Notes: a model not told the origin generated them from the sequence alone. Shown: positions 1 through 7,078, numbered from the stretch's first letter. The stretch: DNA of 10,009 bases from Methanobacteriota archaeon (GCA_023409695.1 JAEYQZ010000002.1:1-10009); one strand, 5' to 3'. Program-made: numbers and translations.

Positions 1-25
1 ATACGGATTCTGCTGGTTTCTTCAT
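1..25 (-). CDS. Possible start of a gene running off the left edge
   Basis: On the minus strand an ATG at 25-23 opens a frame (MKKPAESV...) that stays open to the window edge. A purine stretch AAAAAAAGGA lies directly before the ATG, which is closer than a usual ribosome binding site, and an AT-rich TATA-like stretch lies about 35-40 bases upstream (around 59-69). The direction agrees with the neighbouring reductase-like gene. Only eight codons are visible, so no function can be given, and the call may be chance. Confidence 0.22.
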
Positions 26-262
26 TCCTTTTTTTATTATAATCTTGCGGAGACATGAGTATATTATGTTTTAATAATTATAAAAAAATTGTGAGAAGTA
101 TGAAAAAGTTAAACTAAAAATAGTGAATAATCATTTAAATAACTAAAGGATATTTAAAATACGTTCAAGATTTAAATAATGTTAATGAATTACAAAAAAT
201 TCTCTAAGAACCACCCAAATAGCTTAAACCAGTAAAGGTATTTGAATAAGACAATCATATGT

Positions 263-946
263 CTATTTTTCTAAAATTTCTTGAGAGAATTTTTTAAATC
301 CGATATTGTTTATATATTTACCTAAACGTCTGCCTGAACCAGTTTTTTCTTCGTTTTCTTTATAATATGTGATAATTTTACCCATTAAATTCAAAACTTC
401 TTCATCAGATAAGTTCTTAGCAATTGATGTACCTAATCTAGGTTTAAGGCCTGCATTACCGCCCACTAAAACATTCCAACCTTTTTTTGTCCCAGTAAGG
501 CCAATATCTCTCACTGCAGGTTCTGCACATGAGTTTTCACACCCTGAAACAGCTATTTTCATCTTATCAGGTGTTTTTGTCCCCCTAAACTGTTTATCAA
601 TTTCCATCCCTATTTCCAAAGTGTTTTGTTTTGCCATCTTACAGGAAGAAGATCCAATACAAAATTTTACCGGTCTAACTATTTTACCTGATAATCCACC
701 AGGTTCCATTCCTAGGTCTTTCCAGACATTATCTATATCCTCAAATGGGATACCATATATTGTAATTCTATGCTCTGATGTTAATTTAATGAATTTAGCA
801 TTATATTTTTCTGCTACATCTGCAATTTTTCTTAATGTATCATGATCAGCAAGGCCTCCAGGAAGATAGGGGCTAATTGCATAAGTTTCCTTATCTTTTT
901 GAACTGCCGCACCTTTTTCTGGTATGTTATGTTTTGTTTTCAACAT
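263..946 (-). CDS. Small siroheme/4Fe-4S sulfite (nitrite) reductase-like protein (Dsr-LP type)
   Basis: This is a 227-residue protein related to the siroheme-[4Fe-4S] sulfite/nitrite reductases but much shorter than a full-length enzyme. Residues about 20-80 resemble the ferredoxin-like half domain of these reductases (ISPYLPGG... then KLTSEHRITIYG). Residues about 88-200 form the siroheme/4Fe-4S domain, with cluster ligands C96-x5-C102 and C136-x3-C140 (GCENSC). The family is known in methanogens as dissimilatory-sulfite-reductase-like proteins; their substrate is in most cases not established, and a role in sulfite or another siroheme-dependent six-electron reduction is an inference. No separate electron-donor gene (for example an F420H2 dehydrogenase module) is attached or adjacent. 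The ATG at 946 is preceded by AAGGTGG (951-957, minus strand), a good archaeal ribosome binding site, which fixes the start. The protein is cytoplasmic, with no membrane segments. Confidence 0.85.
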   Translation of the reverse strand: MLKTKHNIPEKGAAVQKDKETYAISPYLPGGLADHDTLRKIADVAEKYNAKFIKLTSEHRITIYGIPFEDIDNVWKDLGMEPGGLSGKIVRPVKFCIGSSSCKMAKQNTLEIGMEIDKQFRGTKTPDKMKIAVSGCENSCAEPAVRDIGLTGTKKGWNVLVGGNAGLKPRLGTSIAKNLSDEEVLNLMGKIITYYKENEEKTGSGRRLGKYINNIGFKKFSQEILEK

Positions 947-1332
947 TTTTCCACCTTTAATTCCATTTTATAAATGAAATTTAAAATTAATTTATAATCT
1001 ATTTTGAGAGTTATAAATATGATCATAAAACTCTAAAACTCGACTATTTTTCGCCACAATGTCACGATATTAATTTAAGTTTTGGAAAAATTGAATTTAA
1101 GTCTTGAAAATGGTCCACGTTTGAGGGGCGATATTCACTATTGAATTTGTAAAATAATTATTATGTTAAAAATAGTACTCATAAAAAAATTGTTAATAGC
1201 AGTTTTATGATTGAGTACATAATTTAAAATATGACGGATCTTAATTTGTATATCGTTAAAAAAAGTTACCTGAAAATTACAGACATAATAAAATAACTAT
1301 ATCTTCAATTAAAGATTATAAACATGAAAAGC
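947..1332. other. AT-rich intergenic region upstream of the reductase-like gene
   Basis: I see no convincing gene or RNA in these 386 bases. The part next to 946 holds the ribosome binding site (951-957) and TATA-like sequences on the minus strand (GATTATAAATTA at 988-999 and ATATTTATAA at 1011-1020) that could drive the reductase-like gene. An imperfect direct repeat, ATTnAATTTAAGTyTTG followed by GAAAA or AAAA, occurs at about 1069-1088 and 1090-1111. The short word CGATATT occurs at 1065 and again at 1129. Seven A residues at 1258-1264 (U-tract on the minus strand) could help to end the transcript of the coiled-coil gene at 1333-1668. Confidence 0.5.
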
Positions 1333-1668
1333 TTATTTTTGTTCTTTTTCTTTATGTTCCATTTCCTGCTTAATTTCTTTATTTATGTTATCTAATTCTT
1401 CTTCAATTTGTTTAATAAGTTTTTTTTCGTTCTTAATTTTTTCTTTGAGTTCGTTGTATCTTTTTTTATCTTTTTCAGGATTAGTCTTTCTTAATTGGCT
1501 TTCCCAGTATTCTCTCTGTTTTTTTATAGTTTCTAAAAATTCTTTTTCAGTTCCCATTCTCGCTTTGAATGTATCGATTATCTCGTCGCGGGTTTTTTGA
1601 AGCCTTTCTTCCAATGTATCATGCTTACTGGCTTGTTTGCCCATTCTTTCTTCTTCTTGTCGAGGCAT
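1333..1668 (-). CDS. Small charged coiled-coil protein A (paralogous family of four)
   Basis: This is a 111-residue, highly charged protein of unknown function with no cysteine, no signal peptide and no membrane segment. Its heptad-like pattern predicts long alpha-helices, probably a helical hairpin with the turn near the NPEKDKKR segment (63-70). It aligns without gaps to protein B over residues 26-62 (for example TxxxI, then KEF/KEY at 42-44, then YW at 54-55 and SQL/SEL at 57-59, then KT at 61-62); I count about 13 identities in 37 positions. The alternative start M9 is less likely, because the first residues MPRQEEE match the MPQRDEE start of protein B. No Shine-Dalgarno is visible; AT-rich DNA with TTTAATATC about 25-32 bases upstream suggests a leaderless or near-leaderless transcript. 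It lies 68 bp downstream of gene B in the same direction. Confidence 0.75.
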   Translation of the reverse strand: MPRQEEERMGKQASKHDTLEERLQKTRDEIIDTFKARMGTEKEFLETIKKQREYWESQLRKTNPEKDKKRYNELKEKIKNEKKLIKQIEEELDNINKEIKQEMEHKEKEQK

Positions 1669-1736
1669 GTTATATATTTATATTCAATATGATATTAAAA
1701 ATTAATTAATTTGTATTTTATACTCAGTAACATTAA

Positions 1737-2057
1737 CTATGATTCGTGTTTTTCATGAAATTTAATTCTTTCTTCAGTATGTTTTAGCGCTCTTTCGAGT
1801 TTGTGAAGGATTTTTTCTTCATTATCAAGGGTTTGTTCGAGTTTTTTACGCCTTTCTGTGTTTTGATATTTAGTTTTGTCTAATTCACTGCGCCAATAGT
1901 CTTCATGCTCTTTTACCATATTTATGTACTCTTTTTGCGATTTTCTAAGTTCTTTAAGAGTTTCAACTATTCTTTTTGATGTATTCGAATATTCTTTCTG
2001 TACTTTTCTAAGCTCCTCAATTTTTTCTGTCAGGTTTTCTTCATCTCTTTGAGGCAT
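1737..2057 (-). CDS. Small charged coiled-coil protein B (paralogous family of four)
   Basis: This 106-residue protein is a paralogue of the next gene downstream (A). It is built almost entirely of Lys, Glu, Arg and Leu/Ile in a helical, coiled-coil pattern. The shared core is KEYINMV then DYWRSELDKT (53-62), followed by a second helix with DNEEKILHKLE (78-88). It has no cysteine and no membrane segment, so a soluble helical hairpin or rod is expected; function is unknown. It is transcribed divergently from the CheB-CheR-PAS gene, with 418 bp between the two starts. The start MPQRDEE matches the start of A. No ribosome binding site is visible before the ATG, so a leaderless transcript is possible. 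It could be mistaken for a generic coiled-coil fragment, but the conserved YW-x-S-x-L core argues for a genuine family. Confidence 0.75.
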   Translation of the reverse strand: MPQRDEENLTEKIEELRKVQKEYSNTSKRIVETLKELRKSQKEYINMVKEHEDYWRSELDKTKYQNTERRKKLEQTLDNEEKILHKLERALKHTEERIKFHEKHES

Positions 2058-2102
2058 AATATAAGTTTATTTTTTAATACATTAATAGCTTGTCAAACTT
2101 TT

Positions 2103-2243
2103 TAATATCGAAAATTCTTAAAATTTTGTCTTTTTCGTTTAATTATTCCCAATTTAACTTTTTATTTCTTTAAAGTGATTTAACATACATAACACATAAA
2201 ATATCATTTATTTTAAAATTAAATAACAATATTTTCGATATTA
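2103..2243. repeat. Perfect 13-bp inverted repeat, arms 2103-2115 and 2231-2243
   Basis: TAATATCGAAAAT reads at 2103-2115, and its exact reverse complement ATTTTCGATATTA at 2231-2243. The region is AT-rich, which raises the chance of such matches, but both arms contain the CG core. They flank the likely upstream region of the minus-strand coiled-coil gene. A pair of sites for a DNA-binding protein is possible but not shown. Confidence 0.4.
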
Positions 2244-2338
2244 ACAGCTCAAATTATATTTTAAACCATTAAATTTCTAATTAATTAATTTTAGTTTCAA
2301 ATTAGCGCGTTTTTACTTATTAACATTTATTTAAAATT

Positions 2339-2346
2339 TTTATATA
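2339..2346 (+). promoter_or_regulatory. TATA box (TTTATATA) for the CheB-CheR-PAS gene
   Basis: TTTATATA matches the archaeal TATA consensus exactly. Transcription would be expected to begin roughly 22-25 bases further on, near 2368-2371, which leaves a leader of about 105 bases before the ATG at 2476. The surroundings are AT-rich, so other TATA-like words exist, for example around 2381-2390. Confidence 0.45.
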
Positions 2347-2475
2347 AAAATATAATAACCACATGTATCATAAAAATTAATATTTAAATTAAGATTTGAG
2401 ATATGAACTTATTGCAAGTTTATCATTAATAAATTTAGAGCATAATTACGTTAAGAATAGTGCTGGAGGCGCAAA

Positions 2476-5409
2476 ATGACAGATCAGGGCAAAAAAAAGC
2501 TAAAAGATAATCCTAAAGAAAAAAAAAGAATTCCAATAGCAGGTATTGGTTCATCTGCAGGAGGGCTGGAAGCTTTAGGAAAAATGTTCCAGCACATGCC
2601 CACTGATTCGGGCGTAGGATTTGTTCTGATTCAACATTTGGATCCATCTCATAAAAGTTCAATGGCGGAATTACTTAGAAGATACACTGACATGGAAGTC
2701 CTTGAAATCGAAGATGGAATGCAAGTTGAACCAAATAAACTATATGTTACTCCCCCTAATAAAAATGTAGGGATTATAAATGGGATATTACACCTTGCTG
2801 TCCCTAAAGAACCCCATGGTCTTCGAAGACCCATTGATTTCTTTTTTCAATCATTAGCAGATGACATGGAAGATCATTCAATTGGTGTTATTCTTTCAGG
2901 GTTTGGATCAGATGGTACCATCGGTATAAGGGCCATTAAAAGTTTGGGAGGGATGGTAATAGCTCAAGATCCCGATTCTGCAGTATCTGGAAGTATGCCG
3001 TCCAGCGCAATAGACACAGATCTAGTGGACTACATTGCACCGCCTGAAAAAATACCTCAGAATTTAACCACATACATAAAAAGATTGGGTAAAAGGCCTC
3101 CTAAAAGAATAATTGGAAAGGATGAAGAAAGTCTCAGTTCACTTCAAAAAATTCTAATTTTAATTAGAAACAGGACAGGACATGACTTTTCCCTCTATAA
3201 AGAAAGTACTATAAACAGACGGATTGCAAGGAGGATGAACGTCCATCAGCTCGATAAAGTATCTGATTACCTTAAATATATTCAGAAAAATTCTAAAGAA
3301 ATCAACGTGCTCTTTAAAGAGCTTTTAATTAACGTTACAAGCTTTTTTAGAGATCTTGATGCTTTTAAAGCCTTTCAAAAGTATTTAACATCAGAAGTTC
3401 TTGATAAAAAAATGGACGGGGAAAGAGTCCGTATTTGGATTCCGGGTTGTTCCACTGGTGAAGAGGTTTATTCCATTGCCATGATTATTCAAGAGTATAT
3501 AGATATTTCTGGAAAACATTTAGAAGTTCAGCTTTTTGGTACTGATATTGACGAAGATGCCATTAATATTGCCAGATCTGCAACTTATCCTAGCACTATT
3601 GTCACAGATGTAAGTTCAGAGCGTTTGCATAAATTTTTCACCAAAAAAGGGGATGGTTATAGGGTTAAGAAAAGTATAAGGGAAATGGCAATATTTGCCC
3701 CCCATGATGTTCTTATTAATCCTCCATTTAGTAAACTTGACTCCATATCCTGTAGAAATGTTTTAATCTATATGAACAAAGATGCCCAGAAGAAAATGTT
3801 ATCTGCATTCAATTATGCCCTGAAATCTGGAGGTATCCTATTCCTTGGCCCATCAGAAAGCATAAGCAATTTTGTAGAATCATTTACCACTATGGATAAT
3901 AAATGGAAGATCTATAAATCTAAAAAGACAGATCATGCCCCTGCAGGAGATTTCGTTAGATTCCCATATGCAAAATTACCACAGGACTACACCACTGTTG
4001 AAGATTTAGAAATAATTGGAAAGAGCGACCAGAATATTGCCAAAAATGTTGAAAGAATGCTGATTGAAAAATATGCCCCCCCTACAGTAATAGTCAACAG
4101 CGAAGGAAGGATTATTTTCATCCATGGAAGAGTAGGGAAATATCTAGAACCCGCTGAAGGTGTAGCAAATCTTAGTATTACAGACATGGCAAGAGAAGGA
4201 ATTAAATTTGAGCTGAATTCTGCAATAAATGAAGCAGTTTTAAAAAATAAAGAAGTGGAATATCAAAATTTAGATGTTAAAACTAATGGAGACTATCAGA
4301 CGATTAATTTATCGGTGCGGCCCATTCTTAAGCCAAAATTAATGGAAAGCCTCTTAATGGTCACATTTGAAGATATAGAACTATCGAAAAAGGAGAAAGA
4401 AAAACTTCCCGAAACTACTCCCAAAAAAGATAGGCGTATTAGAGAACTTGAAGAGGAGTTAAGGGTTACAAAAGAGAGACTTCATACAACCATAGAAGAG
4501 CTTGAAACTTCAAATGAAGAGCTTAAATCAGCTAATGAAGAATTACAGTCAATGAATGAAGAGCTGCAAAGTACCAATGAAGAATTAGAAACATCTAAAG
4601 AAGAATTGCAGTCATTGAACGAAGAACTGCTCACTGTAAATACCGAGCTTCAAAATAAAGTTGACCAGCTGTCTGAAGTCAACGATGACATGAATAACCT
4701 CCTGAACAGTATTGAAATCCCAACTATATTTGTGGATAAAGACATTAAAATAAAGCGTTTCACCAAAGAAACTACAAAATTAATTAATCTTATACCATCA
4801 GATGTAGGGCGGCCTCTAGAAGACATTGTATCCAATGTAGAATATGACAACCTGATTAAAGACATAAAAGAAGTGATGGACAGGGTGATTTATAAGGAAG
4901 AAGAAGTACGTACAAAAGATGGAAGATGGTACCTTGTACGGATAATACCTTATAAAACACTGGACAATATCATTGACGGAGCCGTAATTACTTTTACAGA
5001 TATTACCGAGCAAAAAGAAGTACAAAAGCTTGCAGATCAATTAGAGTATGTTAAAAGTATTGTAGATACTGTACGTGAACCGCTTGTAGTATTGGATGAT
5101 GGACTAAAGGTCATATCTGCAAATAGTTCATTTTATGATAAATTTAAAGTTAAAGAAGCTACAACTGAAGGAGAATTACTCTACAGACTAGGGGACAACC
5201 AGTGGGATATCCCCCAACTAAGGAATTTACTGGAAAAGGTGCTGCCTAAAGACCAGAAATTTGAAAACTTCGAAGTTCAACATGATTTTCCCGAAATAGG
5301 GCATAAAAAGATGCTCTTAAACGGTCGAAGACTTCAAGAAAAACGGATAGGCAGTAAAACTATAGGAAAAGGGCTGATACTTCTTGCAATTGAAGACGTA
5401 ACTAAGTAA
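2476..5409 (+). CDS. CheB-CheR-PAS fusion protein (methylesterase/methyltransferase sensor) without a kinase domain
   Basis: This 977-residue cytoplasmic fusion combines the two opposing chemotaxis-type enzymes, glutamate methylesterase/deamidase and S-adenosylmethionine-dependent glutamate methyltransferase, with sensor domains. Residues 18-200 are CheB, with the expected catalytic triad S27 (GSSAGG), H54 (IQHL) and D146 (GSDG). Residues about 215-275 are the CheR helical domain and 283-485 its methyltransferase domain (LINVTSFFRD, PGCSTGEE at 323-330, GTDID at 355-359, CRNVLIY at 426-432). A PAS-like segment follows (about 525-635). Next is a coiled coil with seven tandem heptads of the type xSxNEEL (677-725), and then two PAS domains (about 735-848 and 855-977). 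The protein ends right after the last PAS domain. There is no receiver domain before CheB and no HisKA/HATPase after the PAS domains, although kinase modules are common in this fusion family. The start is supported by GGAGG at 2465-2469, six bases before the ATG. Confidence 0.93.
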   Translation: MTDQGKKKLKDNPKEKKRIPIAGIGSSAGGLEALGKMFQHMPTDSGVGFVLIQHLDPSHKSSMAELLRRYTDMEVLEIEDGMQVEPNKLYVTPPNKNVGIINGILHLAVPKEPHGLRRPIDFFFQSLADDMEDHSIGVILSGFGSDGTIGIRAIKSLGGMVIAQDPDSAVSGSMPSSAIDTDLVDYIAPPEKIPQNLTTYIKRLGKRPPKRIIGKDEESLSSLQKILILIRNRTGHDFSLYKESTINRRIARRMNVHQLDKVSDYLKYIQKNSKEINVLFKELLINVTSFFRDLDAFKAFQKYLTSEVLDKKMDGERVRIWIPGCSTGEEVYSIAMIIQEYIDISGKHLEVQLFGTDIDEDAINIARSATYPSTIVTDVSSERLHKFFTKKGDGYRVKKSIREMAIFAPHDVLINPPFSKLDSISCRNVLIYMNKDAQKKMLSAFNYALKSGGILFLGPSESISNFVESFTTMDNKWKIYKSKKTDHAPAGDFVRFPYAKLPQDYTTVEDLEIIGKSDQNIAKNVERMLIEKYAPPTVIVNSEGRIIFIHGRVGKYLEPAEGVANLSITDMAREGIKFELNSAINEAVLKNKEVEYQNLDVKTNGDYQTINLSVRPILKPKLMESLLMVTFEDIELSKKEKEKLPETTPKKDRRIRELEEELRVTKERLHTTIEELETSNEELKSANEELQSMNEELQSTNEELETSKEELQSLNEELLTVNTELQNKVDQLSEVNDDMNNLLNSIEIPTIFVDKDIKIKRFTKETTKLINLIPSDVGRPLEDIVSNVEYDNLIKDIKEVMDRVIYKEEEVRTKDGRWYLVRIIPYKTLDNIIDGAVITFTDITEQKEVQKLADQLEYVKSIVDTVREPLVVLDDGLKVISANSSFYDKFKVKEATTEGELLYRLGDNQWDIPQLRNLLEKVLPKDQKFENFEVQHDFPEIGHKKMLLNGRRLQEKRIGSKTIGKGLILLAIEDVTK
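4504..4650 (+). repeat. Seven tandem heptad repeats (xSxNEEL) inside the CheB-CheR-PAS gene
   Basis: Codons 677-725 encode seven consecutive 7-residue units: ETSNEEL, KSANEEL, QSMNEEL, QSTNEEL, ETSKEEL, QSLNEEL and LTVNTEL. The units form an uninterrupted coiled coil that joins the enzymatic half to the C-terminal PAS domains. The DNA units (21 bp each) are diverged from one another, so the repeat is conserved at protein rather than nucleotide level. Such a linker is typical of CheB-CheR-PAS fusions and probably transmits helix rotation or dimer register. Confidence 0.8.
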
Positions 5410-5712
5410 TTCTGAATGTCAATAATAACATGATCTGCTTCAAAAAATATGTTAAAAAGTTCTAAAAAGGGAATATGTAAAAATTCTACGAATTTTTACG
5501 GCATGAGAAACTTCGTTTCTCTGCTACAAAATTTTTAATTTTGTAGACATTCGAAATTTATAATTTCGATGCCCCGAAAACGAAGCATTCGAAAACCGAA
5601 GGTTTTCGATGCGTCAAAATTTTCAATTTTGACAGTTTTCAATGACCACAAAACTTTCAGTTTTGCAGGCATACTGAAAAAAGTTAAATTTTTCATATTA
5701 GGATCTGTAATA
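5410..5712. other. 303-bp spacer between the CheB-CheR-PAS and kinase genes, largely filled by hairpins
   Basis: The first 67 bases (5410-5476) show nothing recognisable. From 5477 on the region is an array of short perfect hairpins, described as a separate repeat feature. The ribosome binding site of the kinase gene probably lies at its end (AGGATC, 5700-5705). An open frame from an ATG at 5569 runs through the hairpins into the kinase gene, but the first 48 codons are made of the hairpin sequence and do not look like protein. Confidence 0.6.
5477..5695. repeat. Tandem array of seven perfect 3-nt-loop hairpins (plus a weaker eighth)
   Basis: Seven perfect inverted repeats follow each other almost without gaps, each with a loop of exactly 3 nt. 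They are: 5477-5499 (10-bp stem GTAAAAATTC, loop TAC); 5505-5521 (7-bp stem GAGAAAC, loop TTC); 5524-5546 (10-bp stem CTACAAAATT, loop TTT); 5551-5569 (8-bp stem TCGAAATT, loop TAT); 5589-5609 (9-bp stem TCGAAAACC, loop GAA); 5613-5633 (9-bp stem GTCAAAATT, loop TTC); 5649-5665 (7-bp stem CAAAACT, loop TTC). An eighth, weaker one has a 7-bp stem and 7-nt loop at 5675-5695. Several are framed by GCA(T)...(A)TGC, which extends the stem with one bulged base. The stem sequences differ but the geometry is constant. Possible roles are an mRNA processing or stability element between two co-directional genes, a mosaic repeat element, or a protein binding array. No function is demonstrated. Confidence 0.85.
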
Positions 5713-6981
5713 ATGGATAGGAAAGAAAAATTACGCTCAGCTGCAGAAAAAAGGCTGCATGAAAAAATAAATACACTGCCAGAACTTCCAGAAGATGTTG
5801 ATACACTACTTCATGAACTGGAAGTACACCAGATCGAACTTGAAATGCAGAATGAAGAACTCAGATATTCAAGAAGAGAGTTAGAACAATTACATGAGAA
5901 ATATTATGACCTTTACAATTACGCCCCAATTGGATATTTTACTTTGGATTTAAGCAGCCAAATCACTGAGTTAAACACTACAGGTGCAAATTTATTAGGT
6001 TTTACAAAGGACCGTTTAATAAAAACCCGGTTTAACTGGTATGTATCCCCAAAATATACAGAATCGTTCATGTTTCATATAAAAAAAGCATATAAATCAA
6101 TGGAAAAACATGTATTTGAAATGGGGTTAATTCGAAGAAATGGTATTATCTTTTATGCCCATGTTGAACTATTGCCGTCGCAGTTAGAAACTGGGGAAGT
6201 TCAGATGAAAATGGCAGTTGTTGACATAACCGAACGAAAGGAATTAGAAGATGAATTGAGGCGCTCCAATGATGAACTGCAGCAGTTTGCTTATGTGGCT
6301 TCTCATGACCTGCAGGAGCCACTTAGGACTATTTCAAGTTTTACACAACTTTTAGACCGCAGATATAAAGAAAAATTAGATCCTGATGCTGATGAATTTA
6401 TAGGGTATGTGGTAGAAGCTGCTCAAAGGATGCAGCAGATGATCCTTGATTTACTGGAGTATTCACGGATAATGACCGCTGGTAAAGAATTAATAAGAAT
6501 AAATTCCAATGAAGCATTAGATACTGCTTTATTCTATCTAAAAGGCCTAATTGAAGATTGTAATGTAGAAATTACTCATGATAAGCTCCCTAAAATAGTA
6601 GCTGATCAAGGACAGATTACCAAGGTATTTCAGAATCTCATTTCCAATTCAATAAAATTCAGTAAGCCGAATGAATCGCCAAAAATCCGCATTTCAGCAG
6701 AAAAAAACGAAAAAAATAGAGAATATATCTTCAGCGTGCAAGATAATGGAATAGGAATGGAGCTACAATATGCTGAACGTATATTCACAATATTTCAGAG
6801 GTTACATACATTAGATGAATATCAAGGAACCGGAATTGGATTAGCAATAGTTAAAAGAATAATTGAACGCCATGGTGGGCATATTTGGGTTGAATCAGAA
6901 TTGGGTAAAGGTTCAACATTTTATTTTACTATACCATGCCCCCCCCCATTTAGAGAGCCATTTACCAAGGTAAATATTTAA
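5713..6981 (+). CDS. Cytoplasmic PAS-domain sensor histidine kinase
   Basis: This 422-residue histidine kinase would autophosphorylate a histidine in response to a PAS-sensed signal. Residues 1-66 form a coiled-coil entry with the characteristic LLHELEVHQIELEMQNEEL stretch (32-50). A PAS domain covers about 67-176 (APIGYFTLD ... VVDITERK). HisKA follows with H198 in SHDLQEPLR. The ATPase domain spans about 295-410: N box QNLISNS (307-313, with N308 and N312), G1 DNGIGM (344-349), F box, and G2 GTGIGLAIV (372-380). There is no membrane segment and no receiver domain. An upstream ATG at 5569 would add 48 residues, but that part is translated hairpin DNA and lacks family similarity, so I place the start at 5713, with AGGATC at 5700-5705 as a weak ribosome binding site. 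The gene follows the kinase-less CheB-CheR-PAS gene and may supply its kinase in trans. A run of nine C residues (6939-6947) lies in the last codons, giving the odd tail TIPCPPP. Confidence 0.92.
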   Translation: MDRKEKLRSAAEKRLHEKINTLPELPEDVDTLLHELEVHQIELEMQNEELRYSRRELEQLHEKYYDLYNYAPIGYFTLDLSSQITELNTTGANLLGFTKDRLIKTRFNWYVSPKYTESFMFHIKKAYKSMEKHVFEMGLIRRNGIIFYAHVELLPSQLETGEVQMKMAVVDITERKELEDELRRSNDELQQFAYVASHDLQEPLRTISSFTQLLDRRYKEKLDPDADEFIGYVVEAAQRMQQMILDLLEYSRIMTAGKELIRINSNEALDTALFYLKGLIEDCNVEITHDKLPKIVADQGQITKVFQNLISNSIKFSKPNESPKIRISAEKNEKNREYIFSVQDNGIGMELQYAERIFTIFQRLHTLDEYQGTGIGLAIVKRIIERHGGHIWVESELGKGSTFYFTIPCPPPFREPFTKVNI

Positions 6982-7020
6982 ATCAAATTAATAAAATTCT
7001 TATTTCCGCATAATTTGATT
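6981..7020. repeat. Stem-loop at the end of the kinase gene (10-bp perfect stem)
   Basis: AATCAAATTA at 6981-6990 and TAATTTGATT at 7011-7020 are exact reverse complements with a 20-nt loop. The stem begins at the last base of the kinase stop codon. It could mark a 3' end or processing site between the kinase and the PAS gene, but no U-tract follows, so it is not a classical terminator. Confidence 0.45.
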
Positions 7021-7078
7021 GTCCTTGTGCTTAAAAAATAAGTACAACATAAATTATATTAAAATACGAGGGTTGTAA

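Larger units (their letters stand above)
2058..2475. other. Divergent intergenic region between coiled-coil gene B and the CheB-CheR-PAS gene
   Basis: These 418 very AT-rich bases contain no convincing ORF or structured RNA. They hold a promoter-like TATA element for the plus-strand gene (2339-2346), its ribosome binding site GGAGG (2465-2469), and a perfect 13-bp inverted repeat, TAATATCGAAAAT at 2103-2115 with its reverse complement at 2231-2243. The repeat arms are separated by 115 bp and sit on the gene-B side, a position suitable for an operator, though this is an inference. Confidence 0.6.

Noticed and set aside
55..117. 20-codon ORF starting ATGAGTATATTATG with GGAG shortly upstream
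   Set aside because: It is too short, with no recognisable sequence features; the purine motif is likely chance.
130..216. Short plus-strand open stretch ending LNNVNELQKIL before a stop at about 214
   Set aside because: It has no start codon and is only about 23 codons long after the preceding in-frame stop; chance in AT-rich DNA is the simplest explanation.
369..845. 158-codon plus-strand ORF opposite the reductase-like gene
   Set aside because: It is the antisense shadow of a gene with intact cysteine cluster motifs and a good ribosome binding site on the minus strand.
947..1332. Possible small RNA or tRNA in the gap upstream of the reductase-like gene
   Set aside because: I found no cloverleaf or stable GC-rich stems; only AT-rich sequence with a weak direct repeat.
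2818..2831. Perfect palindrome GGTCTTCGAAGACC
   Set aside because: It lies inside the CheB coding region, where the codons explain the sequence; no other copy or regulatory context was seen.
5477..5695. CRISPR-like interpretation of the hairpin array
   Set aside because: There is no constant repeat sequence and there are no regular spacers; only the hairpin geometry repeats, and no cas gene is present.
5569..5712. 48-residue N-terminal extension of the histidine kinase starting at ATG 5569
   Set aside because: The codons come from the hairpin array, the peptide lacks similarity to kinase N-termini, no ribosome binding site precedes the ATG, and a family-typical start exists at 5713.
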